A stretch of DNA of 64,000 nucleotides from Halomonas halocynthiae DSM 14573 (GCF_000425725.1 NZ_KE384440.1:467356-531355); one strand, 5' to 3'; shown: positions 30,501-38,980, numbered from the stretch's first letter. The notes: generated by a model from the sequence alone, not told the origin. A program made the numbers and translations.

Positions 30501-30764
30501 ATTCATGCGGCTGAGCTTCGCTTCCGGCCTATTGTTATGACGTCGCTGGCCTTCATCTTTGGTACTTTGCCGCTGGTACTGGCGAGTGGTGCTAGTGCCA
30601 CCAGTAGTCACCATATCGGCACAACGGTGGCTTTTGGCATGGCGTCGGTGGCGATACTAGGCAGTATGTTTGTGCCTACCTACTACGCGATGATTGCACA
30701 TGTGAGTGATTGGCTTGGTCGACGCTCGGGGGGCGGGCAGGAGCCGAGTGCGCAGACTAAGTAA
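27594..30764 (+). CDS. RND multidrug efflux pump, AcrB/MexB-like inner-membrane transporter
   Basis: Proton-driven drug exporter, 1056 residues, the usual length for HAE-1 RND proteins. It starts MNFSDFFIKRPIFASVLAII, typical of the family. The proton-relay aspartates are in GIVVDDAILVVENVERV (transmembrane segment 4) and the lysine is in GLAAKNAILIVEFAE (segment 10). Two large periplasmic loops hold porter and docking domains. With the adaptor and TolC-family genes it makes a full tripartite pump. A terminator follows 50 bp downstream. Confidence 0.95.
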   Translation: MNFSDFFIKRPIFASVLAIILTIVGLMSMRVLPIEQYPSVVPPTVSVSATFPGADAETVAQTVAAPLAEAINGVDNMLYMTSTSADNGMMSLSIAFDIGTDGDISTINVNNRVQGALSQLPEAVQTQGVKVELRSSSILMLVALTSPGGDYNDIYMQNYATLNILDALRQVPGVGEAEVLGGGEFAMRVWMDPDKLAEFDLTPAEVVKTMRSQNTEVPAGSLNATPQGEPGPFTYTITAGGRLSSADDFRQILLRTNPDGSALHLEDVARIELGASFYGVQARLNGGTMTPIIINQQPGANALETAQLVNDVMQDLAQRFPPGLEYVVPYDTTQFISASVETVEHTFIEAFLIVGAILFIFLQNWRYTVIAMSVVPVSVLATFAGFYLFGFSINLLTLFALVLAIGIVVDDAILVVENVERVLSEDEEMSVFQATGRAMTEVGGPIIATSLIMAAVFVPVAFLGGFTGQIYQQFALTIAISVAFSALMALTFTPALSAIFIKHDLHNRKEGVFSRAVRTPLRLFDRFFAGVTAAYMVVVKLLVRFWGLALLLTVLISGSAWWMYSTTPATLVPETDQGIVLAAVQLPDSASLARTEDYMGRLSQAIEEVPGVKYSSAVAGYDMLASSVNTARGIIFVNMEPWSDRTLTADQLVGKIMQLGAQTEGGSAIAFNMPPIMGLSTTGGFTGYLQSFSGASPNELYQASLKLMQAANQDPVLKQVFTTFSVNVPSFHAEIDQQKALSYGVSLDSLNSTLSNTFGNGFVNFFGYKGRNFRVYVQNEDSFRKSPDDVASVYVRGGNGQQIPLSEFVTLERVVAPAVVTRFGVYPGAQFQGGPAPGYSSNQAIEAMDRLVADVLGSDWGMGWTGTAYQESSAGNAATIAIVFGLLMVFLILAAQYESWSLPLAVLTTTPFAFFGGIGGIVLRHLDTSVYVQIGMLVVVGLAAKNAILIVEFAELQRRENGRTIREAAIHAAELRFRPIVMTSLAFIFGTLPLVLASGASATSSHHIGTTVAFGMASVAILGSMFVPTYYAMIAHVSDWLGRRSGGGQEPSAQTK

Positions 30765-30816
30765 CGTAGGACGCTTGCACTAAGTGGCCTTTAGGTGGGC
30801 TGCGGTGCTGAAATTG

Positions 30817-30850
30817 AACGCTACGGCCTGAAGGCTGTAGCGTTTTTTTT
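30817..30850 (+). terminator. Rho-independent terminator of the RND operon
   Basis: Stem AACGCTAC / GTAGCGTT around a 12-nt GC-rich loop, followed by T6, 53 bp after the RND stop. Confidence 0.85.
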
Positions 30851-31029
30851 ACTATGCGAGTGAGGCGACCTTCGCTGAACAATGGGGTATGCTGAAAGAG
30901 AACACATAGACCGGCTGAGCAGCGGGTGATTGGCTGCAGCGCTTGACCAGCGGCTGGTGGCAAAGGGAGAAAATTTGCTGCCTTTAGGTCATGTCGTTGC
31001 ACGCGCCTTCTGAGCCGAGGGGGCAAGCA

Positions 31030-31716
31030 ATGATGTCGATGAATACTCTGACGCAGTTAGCACTCAGTTTTCCTATGGTGGTTTTCACTCTGTTAATCGC
31101 TCTGATAGCGCTGTACTGGCTGTTGGTGTGTGTGCGTCTGGCCCCGTTGGAGCTGTTTGAGCGCGACAGTTTGCGTGATGACAGTCTAGCTAGTGCCATG
31201 GTTTCGCTGGGGTTTATCGGCGTGCCGATCATGCTGTCGCTAACATTGCTGGTAGTATTGTCTGGGGTGATTATCTTCGCGATAGAAGTTGCTGTGTTGC
31301 AGCACCTTGCCCTAGGGTTATTTCGTGTTCCGTTGGGGGCTGTTTTAATCTGGGCAGCGGTAGCTCTGGCGTCGCCTGTTGTCGCTTTACTGTGTCGTAG
31401 GTTGCGTCGCCACTTCCATGGTTATTCACAGTTACCACGCTGTTTGCTGGGGGAAACGGTCGTTGTGGGAGCCGTTGAAGAAGGGCCGTTGAGAGATGCT
31501 GTGTTGGTTGATCATGAAAGCCATCACCTCACGTTGCGTATTAAAGCAGGGCAAGAAGCTATTCCGGGCGAGCGCCGAGTGCTAGTCAAGTACTTACGTG
31601 ATCAGGATGCCTATCGTTCCGTGGCTGAGCATGATTACCTTGATGCCAGAGCGCGCTTAGTCAAACTCAAGCTGATTAATCGTGACAGACAAAGAGAGCG
31701 GCTGGATGCTAGCTGA
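31030..31716 (+). CDS. Membrane protein, possibly YqiJ/OB-fold type
   Basis: A 228-residue protein from ATG 31030, chosen for the GAGGGGG site 6 bp upstream. Residues 10-30 (SFPMVVFTLLIALIALYWLLV), about 58-83 and about 95-115 are hydrophobic and read as three membrane segments. The rest is a soluble, beta-rich C-terminal region. This plan resembles YqiJ-type NfeD-like partners of flotillins, but no flotillin gene is adjacent and the resemblance is weak. It converges on the tetR gene with 1 bp between stops. Confidence 0.6.
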   Translation: MMSMNTLTQLALSFPMVVFTLLIALIALYWLLVCVRLAPLELFERDSLRDDSLASAMVSLGFIGVPIMLSLTLLVVLSGVIIFAIEVAVLQHLALGLFRVPLGAVLIWAAVALASPVVALLCRRLRRHFHGYSQLPRCLLGETVVVGAVEEGPLRDAVLVDHESHHLTLRIKAGQEAIPGERRVLVKYLRDQDAYRSVAEHDYLDARARLVKLKLINRDRQRERLDAS

Positions 31717-31717
31717 C

Positions 31718-32341
31718 TCAACTCAGGGGCTTAAGGCTGATTAGTGCTAGTTGCGCTTTGACCAGTTTTGAGCCCTGCTCATAGATAGAGTGTGCTTGCG
31801 GGTCGCGCAGCCAGTTGTGAAAAATACCGCTGAGTACGGCTTGCAGCAGCAGGGCAGCGGTAAGTGGATCAATGTCAGGTTTGAGTAGACCTTGTTGGCT
31901 GGCATCTTCTAAATAGTCTTTCAAGGCATTGAAACAATCGCGGACCATGGTGTTTTGAATTTCTCGGGGATCAATGTCGCTGAAGACTTCACAGCGGTGC
32001 ACAACAATAGCGTGTACGCGCATATAGCGCGGTTTTTCTAAGCGTTGAAAGCCATACTCGCAGCCTAGTTGGATAGCTGCTAAAGGGGATGTGTGCGGGT
32101 GAGCCGCAGATGCTTCGCTGACCAGTTCATGAAAGGGCATACGTACGCGTTCTATCATGGCAGTAAATAGGTCAGCCTTGTTGCGAAAGTGCCAGTAGAC
32201 GGCACCACGCGTCATACTAGCATGGCGGGCAATTTGTTCCAGTGAGCTACACGCAACGCCGCGCTGAAAAAATAGCTCTTCAGCAGCATCCAGTAAGGCT
32301 TCACGGGTGGCCTTGGCATCGGCCTTCGTGCGTCGTGCCAT
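31718..32341 (-). CDS. TetR-family repressor (AcrR/TtgR-like)
   Basis: A 207-residue regulator. The HTH domain is close to AcrR-type repressors: ATREALLDAAEELFFQRG, then SSLEQIARHASMTRGAVYWH with FRNKADLF. The ligand domain is about 140 residues. An operator matching those before the RND pump lies 57 bp upstream of its start, so it probably represses itself and the pump and is released by drugs. It is not adjacent to the pump; one membrane-protein gene lies between. Confidence 0.9.
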   Translation of the reverse strand: MARRTKADAKATREALLDAAEELFFQRGVACSSLEQIARHASMTRGAVYWHFRNKADLFTAMIERVRMPFHELVSEASAAHPHTSPLAAIQLGCEYGFQRLEKPRYMRVHAIVVHRCEVFSDIDPREIQNTMVRDCFNALKDYLEDASQQGLLKPDIDPLTAALLLQAVLSGIFHNWLRDPQAHSIYEQGSKLVKAQLALISLKPLS

Positions 32342-32397
32342 AATGTTTCGACTCGTAATAATGTGCGGCGTATTTTACCCTAACCACTGTGCTTTTA

Positions 32398-32413
32398 CAT
32401 TCAGTGTTGTATG
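32398..32413. promoter_or_regulatory. TetR-type operator beside tetR and the deacylase gene
   Basis: CATTCAGTGTTGTATG differs at one base from operator 26252-26267, about 6 kb away, and is preceded by the same TTTA as 26277. It lies in the divergent gap, 57 bp from the tetR start and 13 bp from the deacylase start. Confidence 0.7.
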
Positions 32414-32425
32414 CAAGGACTGTTT

Positions 32426-33457
32426 ATGTCCCGTAAACCTTTCGAGCTTGCCGGTGTTTCGGTTGCGCCGGGCAGTCGCAAACAGATAGATGTGCCTGTG
32501 GCACGGTTGTATACCCACACGCCGTTGCATATTCCTGTGGAGGTGATTCATGGGCGTCAGGAAGGGCCTGTGTTACTGGTCTGCGCGGCTATCCATGGTG
32601 ACGAAATTAATGGCGTAGAGATTGTGCGGCGGTTGCTGGGCGCCCGTCAGCTGGAGCGATTGCGTGGCACCTTGATGGCAGTGCCGATCGTCAACGTGTT
32701 TGGCTTAGTGCAGCAAACCCGATACTTGCCTGATCGACGTGACCTTAATCGTTGTTTTCCGGGCAGTGAGAAAGGCTCGCTTGGCGGGCGTATTGCTGCG
32801 TTATTTCGCCAGGAAATTGTTGACCAAGCCACTCATGTGATTGACCTGCATACTGGAGCAATACACCGCACTAATTTACCGCAGATTCGAACCCTGCTTG
32901 ACGTTGGCAGTGAAACTCAGGCGATGGCACATGCTTTTGGGGCACCCGTTATCATCAATTCTGATTTGCGTGATGGCAGCTTGCGACATTATGCACAAAG
33001 CCGCGGTATACCGGTGCTAACTTATGAAGCGGGTGAAGCCTTGCGGTTTGATGAGTGGGCAATTGCTCCGGGGGTACGTGGTGTACTACGCGTGATGCGC
33101 AAGCTTGGCATGTTAAGTGGCGATAAGCGGCACCGCACGCCGCAAGCTGCTGAAGTTGCAAACAGCTCTGGTTGGGTTAGGGCGCCTATCGACGGAATTC
33201 TGTGCCCCAGAACGCGGTTGGGTGTCAGAGTGGCTAAAGGAGATGTGCTAGGCCATGTGGCTGGCCCATTTGGTAATGATGAAAGCGCAGTGCTGGCAAC
33301 GACAGACGGCATTGTTATTGGTATGACTCGGTTGCCGCTAGTTAACGAGGGCGAGGCACTATTTCATATTGCCCGTTTTGAAGCTATTGAAGAGGCCGAG
33401 AGTGCGATTGAAGGGTTTCAGTCTAGCCTTGAGCCGCCTCCCGACTCACTCTACTAA
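32426..33457 (+). CDS. Succinylglutamate desuccinylase/aspartoacylase-family protein
   Basis: Zinc-dependent M14-like deacylase or amidase of 343 residues. The AAGGA site at 32415 sets the start at ATG 32426 rather than the in-frame ATG at 32411, which lies in the operator. Zinc ligands are in AAIHGDEINGVE and in DLHTGAIHRTN, and LNRCFPG is the substrate-binding Arg segment. A C-terminal beta domain (about 245-335) matches the bacterial AstE-like group of unknown substrate. It is not in an arginine-degradation cluster, so AstE activity is unlikely. Its last 12 bp overlap the convergent dusA end. Confidence 0.85.
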   Translation: MSRKPFELAGVSVAPGSRKQIDVPVARLYTHTPLHIPVEVIHGRQEGPVLLVCAAIHGDEINGVEIVRRLLGARQLERLRGTLMAVPIVNVFGLVQQTRYLPDRRDLNRCFPGSEKGSLGGRIAALFRQEIVDQATHVIDLHTGAIHRTNLPQIRTLLDVGSETQAMAHAFGAPVIINSDLRDGSLRHYAQSRGIPVLTYEAGEALRFDEWAIAPGVRGVLRVMRKLGMLSGDKRHRTPQAAEVANSSGWVRAPIDGILCPRTRLGVRVAKGDVLGHVAGPFGNDESAVLATTDGIVIGMTRLPLVNEGEALFHIARFEAIEEAESAIEGFQSSLEPPPDSLY

Positions 33458-34501
33458 CGCTGGCTGCGGCCAAGTTTCCGGTTCGCGCACAAGGCTCAGA
33501 GCATCATCAAAAATACGCAGGTCAGCGCCTTCTTGATGGGCATGCTCCGACAGGTGGCGGCGGAAACGTCGCCCTCCAGGACAGCCCTGAAACAGCCCTA
33601 GCAGGTGGCGGGTAATATGATTTAGCTTGGCGCCTTCATCCAACCGCGACTGAATATAAGGACGGAAAGCCTGTGCCGCCGCCAAGCGGCTGGTTGCCGG
33701 ATCGGTCTGCCCATAAAAACGGCTATCGACGGTCGCTAGCAGCCAAGGGTTCTGGTACGCCTCCCGGCCCACCATCACGCTATCCACTAACTGACACTGC
33801 GCCTGACACTCATCAAGCGTTTTGATGCCGCCGTTAATGCCGATATGCAACTCCGGATGATTCTGCTTCAGGCGATGCACCCGCGGATAGTTAAGCGGCG
33901 GAACATCACGATTCTGTTTGGGCGATAGCCCCTGCAGCCAAGCCTTGCGGGCGTGAACAGTAAACGTGTCGCAACCCGCATGCGCTACCTGGCGGATGAA
34001 ATTCTCCAGATCAGCATTTTCATCCTGATCATCAATGCCAATCCGGCATTTCACCGTGACAGGAATACTAACCACCGACTGCATCGCCTTGACCGCCGCC
34101 GCCACTTTTTGCGGATGCTCCATTAGGCAGGCGCCAATCAGGTTGTTCTGTACCCTGTCGCTAGGGCAGCCGACATTCAGATTGACTTCGTCATAGCCCC
34201 AGGCCTCGGCAATCGCTGCACATTCCGCCAGTTCGCCCGCATCGCTGCCGCCCAGCTGTAGCGCAATCGGATGCTCAACCTCGCTGTAACCCAAAAAACG
34301 CTCACGGGGAGAGCCATGCAGCAGTGCCCCCGTAGTCACCATTTCGGTATACAGCAGCGCCTGTTTGGTTAACGTACGCGCAAACGCCCGGTAATCACGG
34401 GTCGTCCAATCCATCATGGGGGCAACGGAGAAAGTTCTATCCAGTGCAGGGCGTGCGGTGCCAGATTTCATGCGGGTTTGCGCTGATGTGGTATTATTCA
34501 T
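33446..34501 (-). CDS. dusA: tRNA-dihydrouridine synthase A
   Basis: FMN enzyme that reduces U20/20a in tRNA D-loops. The 351 residues have FSVAPMMDWTTRDYRAFARTL near the N terminus, the active-site cysteine in EVNLNVGCPSDRVQ, and the FMN-phosphate segment GINGGIKTLDECQ. MVGREAYQNPWLL is the DusA-type ending of the barrel. Start context is weak; MKSG eleven codons in is an alternative. dusA is an established integration site for mobile elements, and an integrase stub lies 101 bp beyond its start. Confidence 0.94.
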   Translation of the reverse strand: MNNTTSAQTRMKSGTARPALDRTFSVAPMMDWTTRDYRAFARTLTKQALLYTEMVTTGALLHGSPRERFLGYSEVEHPIALQLGGSDAGELAECAAIAEAWGYDEVNLNVGCPSDRVQNNLIGACLMEHPQKVAAAVKAMQSVVSIPVTVKCRIGIDDQDENADLENFIRQVAHAGCDTFTVHARKAWLQGLSPKQNRDVPPLNYPRVHRLKQNHPELHIGINGGIKTLDECQAQCQLVDSVMVGREAYQNPWLLATVDSRFYGQTDPATSRLAAAQAFRPYIQSRLDEGAKLNHITRHLLGLFQGCPGGRRFRRHLSEHAHQEGADLRIFDDALSLVREPETWPQPALVE

Positions 34502-34602
34502 AACTGTTCATGTTTACAGTGATTGTGCGACGTTTTACATGGTTCGTTGGTATATTTTTGGTATATGAGCCACTTTCGATTTGGTACATCTGAGGGGCAA
34601 TT

Positions 34603-34689
34603 ATGGCAACGATTCGTAAGCGCCGTAAAAAGGACGGCAGTTTCTCATATTTAGTGCAAATACGCATTGCAAGACGTGCGCTAACCTGA
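34603..34689 (+). pseudogene. 5' fragment of a dusA-type tyrosine integrase
   Basis: A short frame with a good GAGGGG site encodes MATIRKRRKKDGSFSYLVQI plus eight residues before a stop. This reads as the N-terminal arm-binding start of tyrosine recombinases of the type carried by elements inserted at dusA (MATIxKRxRKDGxxSY). The remaining 350 or so residues, including the catalytic R-H-R-Y, are absent. It points away from the dusA 5' end, as the intact integrase would. A hairpin (CATGC...GCATG, 34691-34713) follows at once. I read it as the scar of a lost or degraded island. Confidence 0.75.
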
Positions 34690-34736
34690 CCATGCAGAAA
34701 CTAATTCCGCATGTTAACGCGCTCGCTTAGGCGCGA

Positions 34737-36689
34737 TTAATCAAGGCGCACATCTATCGGGTATATATGCGTAGCGAGTTCACCTAAGTACCAAATCTCA
34801 ATGTGTTCGGGCTGTCCGTAGAAATAATACACATCGACGCTTGATTGTCCTGCGCCCTGCAAACTGTGGAACGTCATCTCTGCAAGATATCCTTGCTCGT
34901 CACGTGCAAATACATGATTGCGTCGCAAATTAGGTGACGAATTTGACTCAACTGGCTCAAATTCCGAGTAATCAATCACCAAACGGTTGTGATCAAAGCT
35001 CATCCCTGCGGGTAATTCATCCACTGCGTATGCTTGCTTAGTCAAGTTACTTGCCAGCGCCATATGAACCTGTGCGGTCATTCTAACGGGTACGCCCGTA
35101 AAGCGCTCAGGGTCATAGTTCAAGCGCCCAACCATATGAATCGACTGCACGGTTTTTGAATTTACTTCAAAGCCTAGCTTTTTCGCTTGCAGGTTGTGTT
35201 GCTCAGGGTCTTTAACTGGATTGCCCTCAACATCGGAAAACTCGAAAAGCGCCATGGTCGGCATCAACATGCGGTTACGACGGTCGATCAGTAAGTCGCT
35301 TTGCACGGGTGGGTAATACCACGCGACTTGGCCTGGGTAATCACGCTCAGGGTGGCTTACGCCACTTGGTATTAAGTACCGTGCCACTTGCACCGCCTCG
35401 GCTAATTCGTCAGTCTCAAGCTCGGTGCGCTCAGCGCGTAGGGCGAGTTGGCCTGAGTAAATGGGTGCAGTGGGTTCAATCTCTGGTAATTGAGCCAAAC
35501 CGTCGTCCGCCCGCTGAGCCGTCGGCATATTATGCACTGGAATATCTAACGCTTGCTCAACGATCTGGCTACCTTCGCGGTAAACCAGTAACGTCACTTG
35601 CCCCTGAGCAACGGGGCCGTTAAAGCTACTGGCAACAAACTGGGCATTACCACGTGCGGCCGCAAGCTCGCCATCGAGCGCCTCTAGCTCGGCCAGCGCC
35701 GTGTCATAGTCCAAATCGTTCTGTACCAGGCGTTTAAATAAATCATCTAACAGAGTATTGATGCGTTCGTACACATAAAGCGGCTCACGCTCGCTCTGCA
35801 CATGGGCTAAATAGTGACCTTGGCTATCTTGGGCATCGGTCACGATATCCTGGTCAAGCCATTCAATCGTGCTGCCTTCGTCGGTTTCAATTCTCAACGC
35901 GAATGAAACGGTGCCAAAAGCCTCTAGTAAAACACGCACGCCACCCTGTTCGAAGGTTTGTCCAACATCGTTTGCACTGAAATTGAAGGTAATGATGTCG
36001 CTGGGTAATTGGGCCTTAAACTCAGCCTGTAAGCGCACTGCCGGCGGCTCGGCGTCTTCATTCTGGCCCAGATAACAATAGGTATCGCCAGCCAAAATCA
36101 CTCGTTCAGCTTGGGTTTCACGCTGATGCGTATCCGGTAGGGTTAGTATTTCACTGTTCGCGAGTTCGATGTTTTTATAATCAACGCGGTGACGTATTGG
36201 CATACGAAAACCACTCTGGATCTGCATGCCCTGGTTGCCGGTGTAACGCATACAAAACGGGTTATTATGCGTGTTGAAGGCTTGAAGACTGTCGACAAAA
36301 GCCTGCTGTAATGATGTTATATCAGCATAATCAGACATCCTGTATACGCGCGGTAAGCTAAACTCAATATCACCTGGCTGGCCGTATAAGTGAAAGGTAT
36401 TAATAGTAGAAAAGTAGGCGTTACGCACCTCATGAGATAAAAGCTCACGTAACGCGGTATCATCAAGCTCGGCTAAGGCTTGTTTTCGACTTTCGTAAGT
36501 AGCCTGATGTTGTTTGAATAGCTGTTGTATACTGCTCCCCCCAGGGGCATCTAATGAAACCTGTGAGGCATTCGCGCGCTGATCAATAACCCATTGATTC
36601 ATAGGTGTTAAAAAAATAACTATTAAAACAGCAGCCATCAAGATGGCTATAAGCGCTGTTAGTGACTTACGCACGACTTTCATATTCAC
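34737..36689 (-). CDS. Unrecognised 650-residue membrane-anchored protein
   Basis: I do not recognise this protein. It starts MNMKVVRKSLTALIAILMAA and has one hydrophobic segment (about 9-29), so an N-in signal anchor with a large periplasmic part is likely. The rest is soluble, rich in charged and beta-strand-like stretches, with few cysteines. It has a Glu/Ala-rich helical region near 310-345 (LDYDTALAELEALDGELAAA) and ends THIYPIDVRLD. No nuclease, protease or transport motif stands out. It is a single gene between the integrase stub and gltX, so it may be island cargo or may have replaced it. The long clean frame supports a real gene. Confidence 0.75.
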   Translation of the reverse strand: MNMKVVRKSLTALIAILMAAVLIVIFLTPMNQWVIDQRANASQVSLDAPGGSSIQQLFKQHQATYESRKQALAELDDTALRELLSHEVRNAYFSTINTFHLYGQPGDIEFSLPRVYRMSDYADITSLQQAFVDSLQAFNTHNNPFCMRYTGNQGMQIQSGFRMPIRHRVDYKNIELANSEILTLPDTHQRETQAERVILAGDTYCYLGQNEDAEPPAVRLQAEFKAQLPSDIITFNFSANDVGQTFEQGGVRVLLEAFGTVSFALRIETDEGSTIEWLDQDIVTDAQDSQGHYLAHVQSEREPLYVYERINTLLDDLFKRLVQNDLDYDTALAELEALDGELAAARGNAQFVASSFNGPVAQGQVTLLVYREGSQIVEQALDIPVHNMPTAQRADDGLAQLPEIEPTAPIYSGQLALRAERTELETDELAEAVQVARYLIPSGVSHPERDYPGQVAWYYPPVQSDLLIDRRNRMLMPTMALFEFSDVEGNPVKDPEQHNLQAKKLGFEVNSKTVQSIHMVGRLNYDPERFTGVPVRMTAQVHMALASNLTKQAYAVDELPAGMSFDHNRLVIDYSEFEPVESNSSPNLRRNHVFARDEQGYLAEMTFHSLQGAGQSSVDVYYFYGQPEHIEIWYLGELATHIYPIDVRLD

Positions 36690-37136
36690 ATCCCTTGTGT
36701 TTTAAAGGCACTTTGTCACTTCATGTAAAGTTGGCCTGATCAGGCCGGTGGCCCATCGCGTTACCAGTCAGGTAAATTATGGTGATGCAGTTGGCTTTAT
36801 CTCGGTTGATCTTACTCAGCCGCAGTGGACACTGATCTAAGCGATCATTCGGACTGCAATTCCCTTGAGCTCATCATCCCTATGGCCATGGCTCACACCA
36901 TCGTAGCGTATTACATTCCTGAGGTGTTCATCGTTACTGGGCAGGGCTAAGTTTGTGCCAAACGGTTTTTTCCAGATGGCTGCCGCAATCGACCCAGCTG
37001 CGTATAATACAATGTGACCCCCGGTGATGACCGGAATCAATGGCCAAGAATTTATAGGCGTTTATATTCGGCAGGGTTGTTGCCCGTACGCCGTTTGTAT
37101 CCGCTCTCAATCACTTTTTCTGGACGCAAGGACGAC
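36690..37136. other. 447-bp gap before gltX
   Basis: Nothing is confidently coding. A TATAAT (37003-37008), with only a weak -35, could be the gltX -10 and would give a leader of about 120 nt. Several short frames on both strands end here; one (ending at 36840) reads GDAVGFISVDLTQPQWTLI before its stop and could be a gene remnant. I found no direct repeat of the dusA 5' end that would mark the other end of an island. Confidence 0.4.
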
Positions 37137-38621
37137 ATGACCGTACGCACTCGCATCGCGCCGTCTCCCACCGGTGACCCCCATGTAGGCACCGCATATA
37201 TTGCTTTGTTTAACCTGTGCTTTGCGCGCCAGCACAAGGGAACGTTTATTCTGCGAATTGAAGATACCGATCAAGCGCGGTCGACGCCGGAATCTGAACA
37301 GATGATTCTGGATTCATTACGTTGGTTGGGGCTGGATTGGGATGAGGGGCCGGATGTTGGTGGGCCTCACGGACCATACCGGCAGAGTGAGCGTGGGGAT
37401 ATTTACGCGCAATACGCTGAACAGCTTGTTGCAGATGGCCATGCGTTTAAGTGCTATCGCACCAGTGAAGAGCTTGATGCGCTGCGAGAGGCGCGTAAAG
37501 ACGCTGGGATGCAACTGGCGTTGAAGCCGGCAGATTTGGCCTTGCCTGCTGATGAAGCGGCACGGCGTGAAAAGGAGGGCTGGCCTTTTGTGATTCGTAT
37601 GCAGGTACCTGATTCGGGCACCTGCGTTGTGCATGACATGCTGCGCGGTGAGATTGAGGTGGACTGGCAGCAGGTTGATGCGCAAATTTTGCTTAAGTCT
37701 GACGGTATGCCGACTTACCATCTGGCTAACGTGGTAGACGACCACCTGATGGGGATAACACACGTTCTGCGTGGCGAAGAGTGGATCAATTCAGCACCGA
37801 AGCATCAGCTGCTGTATGCCTGCTTTGGCTGGCAGATGCCGGTGCTGTGCCATATGCCGCTGTTACGTAACCCTGACAAGTCAAAGTTATCTAAGCGCAA
37901 AAATCCGACCTCAATTAATTATTACCGCCGTATGGGGTATTTACCCCAGGCAGTGACGAATTATTTGGGGCGTATGGGCTGGTCAATGCCTGGTGAAAGC
38001 GAAAAATTCAGTCTTGACGAAATGATGGCGCATTTTGATATACAGCGCGTTTCGTTGGGCGGCCCAGTATTTGATCTGGAAAAACTGACCTGGCTTAACG
38101 GCCTGTATATTCGTGAGGACCTTGATGATGCGGCGTTGATGAAGGCGCTGATGGACTGGGCCTTCAACGAACGCTATGTCAGTGAAATTCTGCCTCAAGT
38201 GCGTCCACGGGTTGAAACGTTATCTGACGTGATTCCGCTGGCGGGACATTTCTTCTCAGGCTTGCCAGTGATTCAGCCAAGTGACTTCGATAAGGTGGCG
38301 TTGGAGCCTGAGGAGCTTGTCAGGCTGTTGCAGTTCTTAGTATGGCGTTTAGAAGTTGTGCCTACCTGGAACAAGCCTGCGTTGTTGGAGGAGGTTAAGT
38401 TATTGGCTGAGCACTTTGAGCTGAAGATGAAAGGTTTTCTGGCACCTGTGTTCATTGCTATTACAGGCTCGGCATCGAGTACTTCTGTCATGGATGCCAT
38501 GGCTATTTTAGGGTCAGACATGACGCGTGCCCGCTTAAGGCATGCGATTAATGTGCTCGGCGGTGTGTCCAAAAAACAGGCCAAGCGTTTCGAAAAGCAG
38601 TACCGGGAACTCTCGCTGTAA
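37137..38621 (+). CDS. gltX: Glutamyl-tRNA synthetase
   Basis: Class I synthetase, 494 residues. Start ATG 37137 follows AAGGA and gives [20 protein letters not shown], the standard beginning; the frame is open 41 codons further but without support. The HIGH-type motif is PHVG and the KMSKS-type motif is KLSKR ([12 protein letters not shown]). [13 protein letters not shown] is the glutamate-binding Arg segment. tRNA-Glu lies 200 bp downstream. The cysteine zinc site of some GltX proteins is not evident. Confidence 0.95.
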   Translation: MTVRTRIAPSPTGDPHVGTAYIALFNLCFARQHKGTFILRIEDTDQARSTPESEQMILDSLRWLGLDWDEGPDVGGPHGPYRQSERGDIYAQYAEQLVADGHAFKCYRTSEELDALREARKDAGMQLALKPADLALPADEAARREKEGWPFVIRMQVPDSGTCVVHDMLRGEIEVDWQQVDAQILLKSDGMPTYHLANVVDDHLMGITHVLRGEEWINSAPKHQLLYACFGWQMPVLCHMPLLRNPDKSKLSKRKNPTSINYYRRMGYLPQAVTNYLGRMGWSMPGESEKFSLDEMMAHFDIQRVSLGGPVFDLEKLTWLNGLYIREDLDDAALMKALMDWAFNERYVSEILPQVRPRVETLSDVIPLAGHFFSGLPVIQPSDFDKVALEPEELVRLLQFLVWRLEVVPTWNKPALLEEVKLLAEHFELKMKGFLAPVFIAITGSASSTSVMDAMAILGSDMTRARLRHAINVLGGVSKKQAKRFEKQYRELSL

Positions 38622-38669
38622 GCAGAGCGTATGGGTAGCTCGGGCAGGGGGGTAGGTCGATGACAAGTG

Positions 38670-38698
38670 TTGACCTATTCCCTGCGAGTGAGTACTAT
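38670..38698 (+). promoter_or_regulatory. Sigma-70 promoter of the tRNA-Ala/tRNA-Glu pair
   Basis: TTGACC at 38670-38675, a 17-bp spacer and TACTAT at 38693-38698, about 20 bp before the first tRNA base. Confidence 0.8.
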
Positions 38699-38718
38699 AC
38701 CGCTCGTCTGAAAGAGAT

Positions 38719-38794
38719 GGGGCCTTAGCTCAGCTGGGAGAGCGCAACACTGGCAGTGTTGAGGTCAGCGGTTCGATCCCGCTAGGCTCCACCA
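38719..38794 (+). tRNA. tRNA-Ala (anticodon GGC)
   Basis: A 76-nt cloverleaf. The acceptor GGGGCCT pairs with AGGCTCC (one G-U), the anticodon stem is CAACA/TGTTG with loop CTGGCAG, so the anticodon is GGC, and the T-arm is GCGGTTCGATCCCGC. CCA is encoded. It is probably co-transcribed with the tRNA-Glu 26 bp downstream. Confidence 0.97.
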
Positions 38795-38820
38795 ATACTT
38801 TTTGACAGTTGCATTACTGC

Positions 38821-38896
38821 GTCCCATTCGTCTAGTGGTCTAGGACACCGCCCTTTCACGGCGGTAACAGGGGTTCGAACCCCCTATGGGACGCCA
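38821..38896 (+). tRNA. tRNA-Glu (anticodon TTC)
   Basis: A 76-nt cloverleaf. The acceptor GTCCCAT pairs with ATGGGAC, the anticodon stem is CCGCC/GGCGG with loop CTTTCAC, so the anticodon is TTC, and the T-arm is GGGGTTCGAACCCCC. CCA (GCCA) is encoded. It lies downstream of gltX, whose product charges it. Confidence 0.97.
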
Positions 38897-38953
38897 TTTA
38901 TTGTTAATGCAGTGCTTTTCACACCGTTGAAGCGGTTGAAGACTTATTAAGAG

Positions 38954-38980
38954 GACGCCTTTTGTGGTGTCTTTTTTTTT
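38954..38980 (+). terminator. Terminator after the tRNA pair
   Basis: Short stem GACGCC / GGTGTC (one G-U) with a 6-nt loop, followed by T9. Confidence 0.75.

Noticed and set aside
34691..34713. Hairpin CATGC...GCATG after the integrase stub
   Set aside because: No T tract and a mismatch in the stem; kept only as context, not called as terminator or element end.
36706..36840. Plus-strand frame ending GDAVGFISVDLTQPQWTLI
   Set aside because: Could be a gene remnant, but it is too short to place and has no good start.
36837..37040. 67-codon minus-strand frame before gltX
   Set aside because: No recognisable domain or ribosome site, and equally plausible short frames occur on the other strand.
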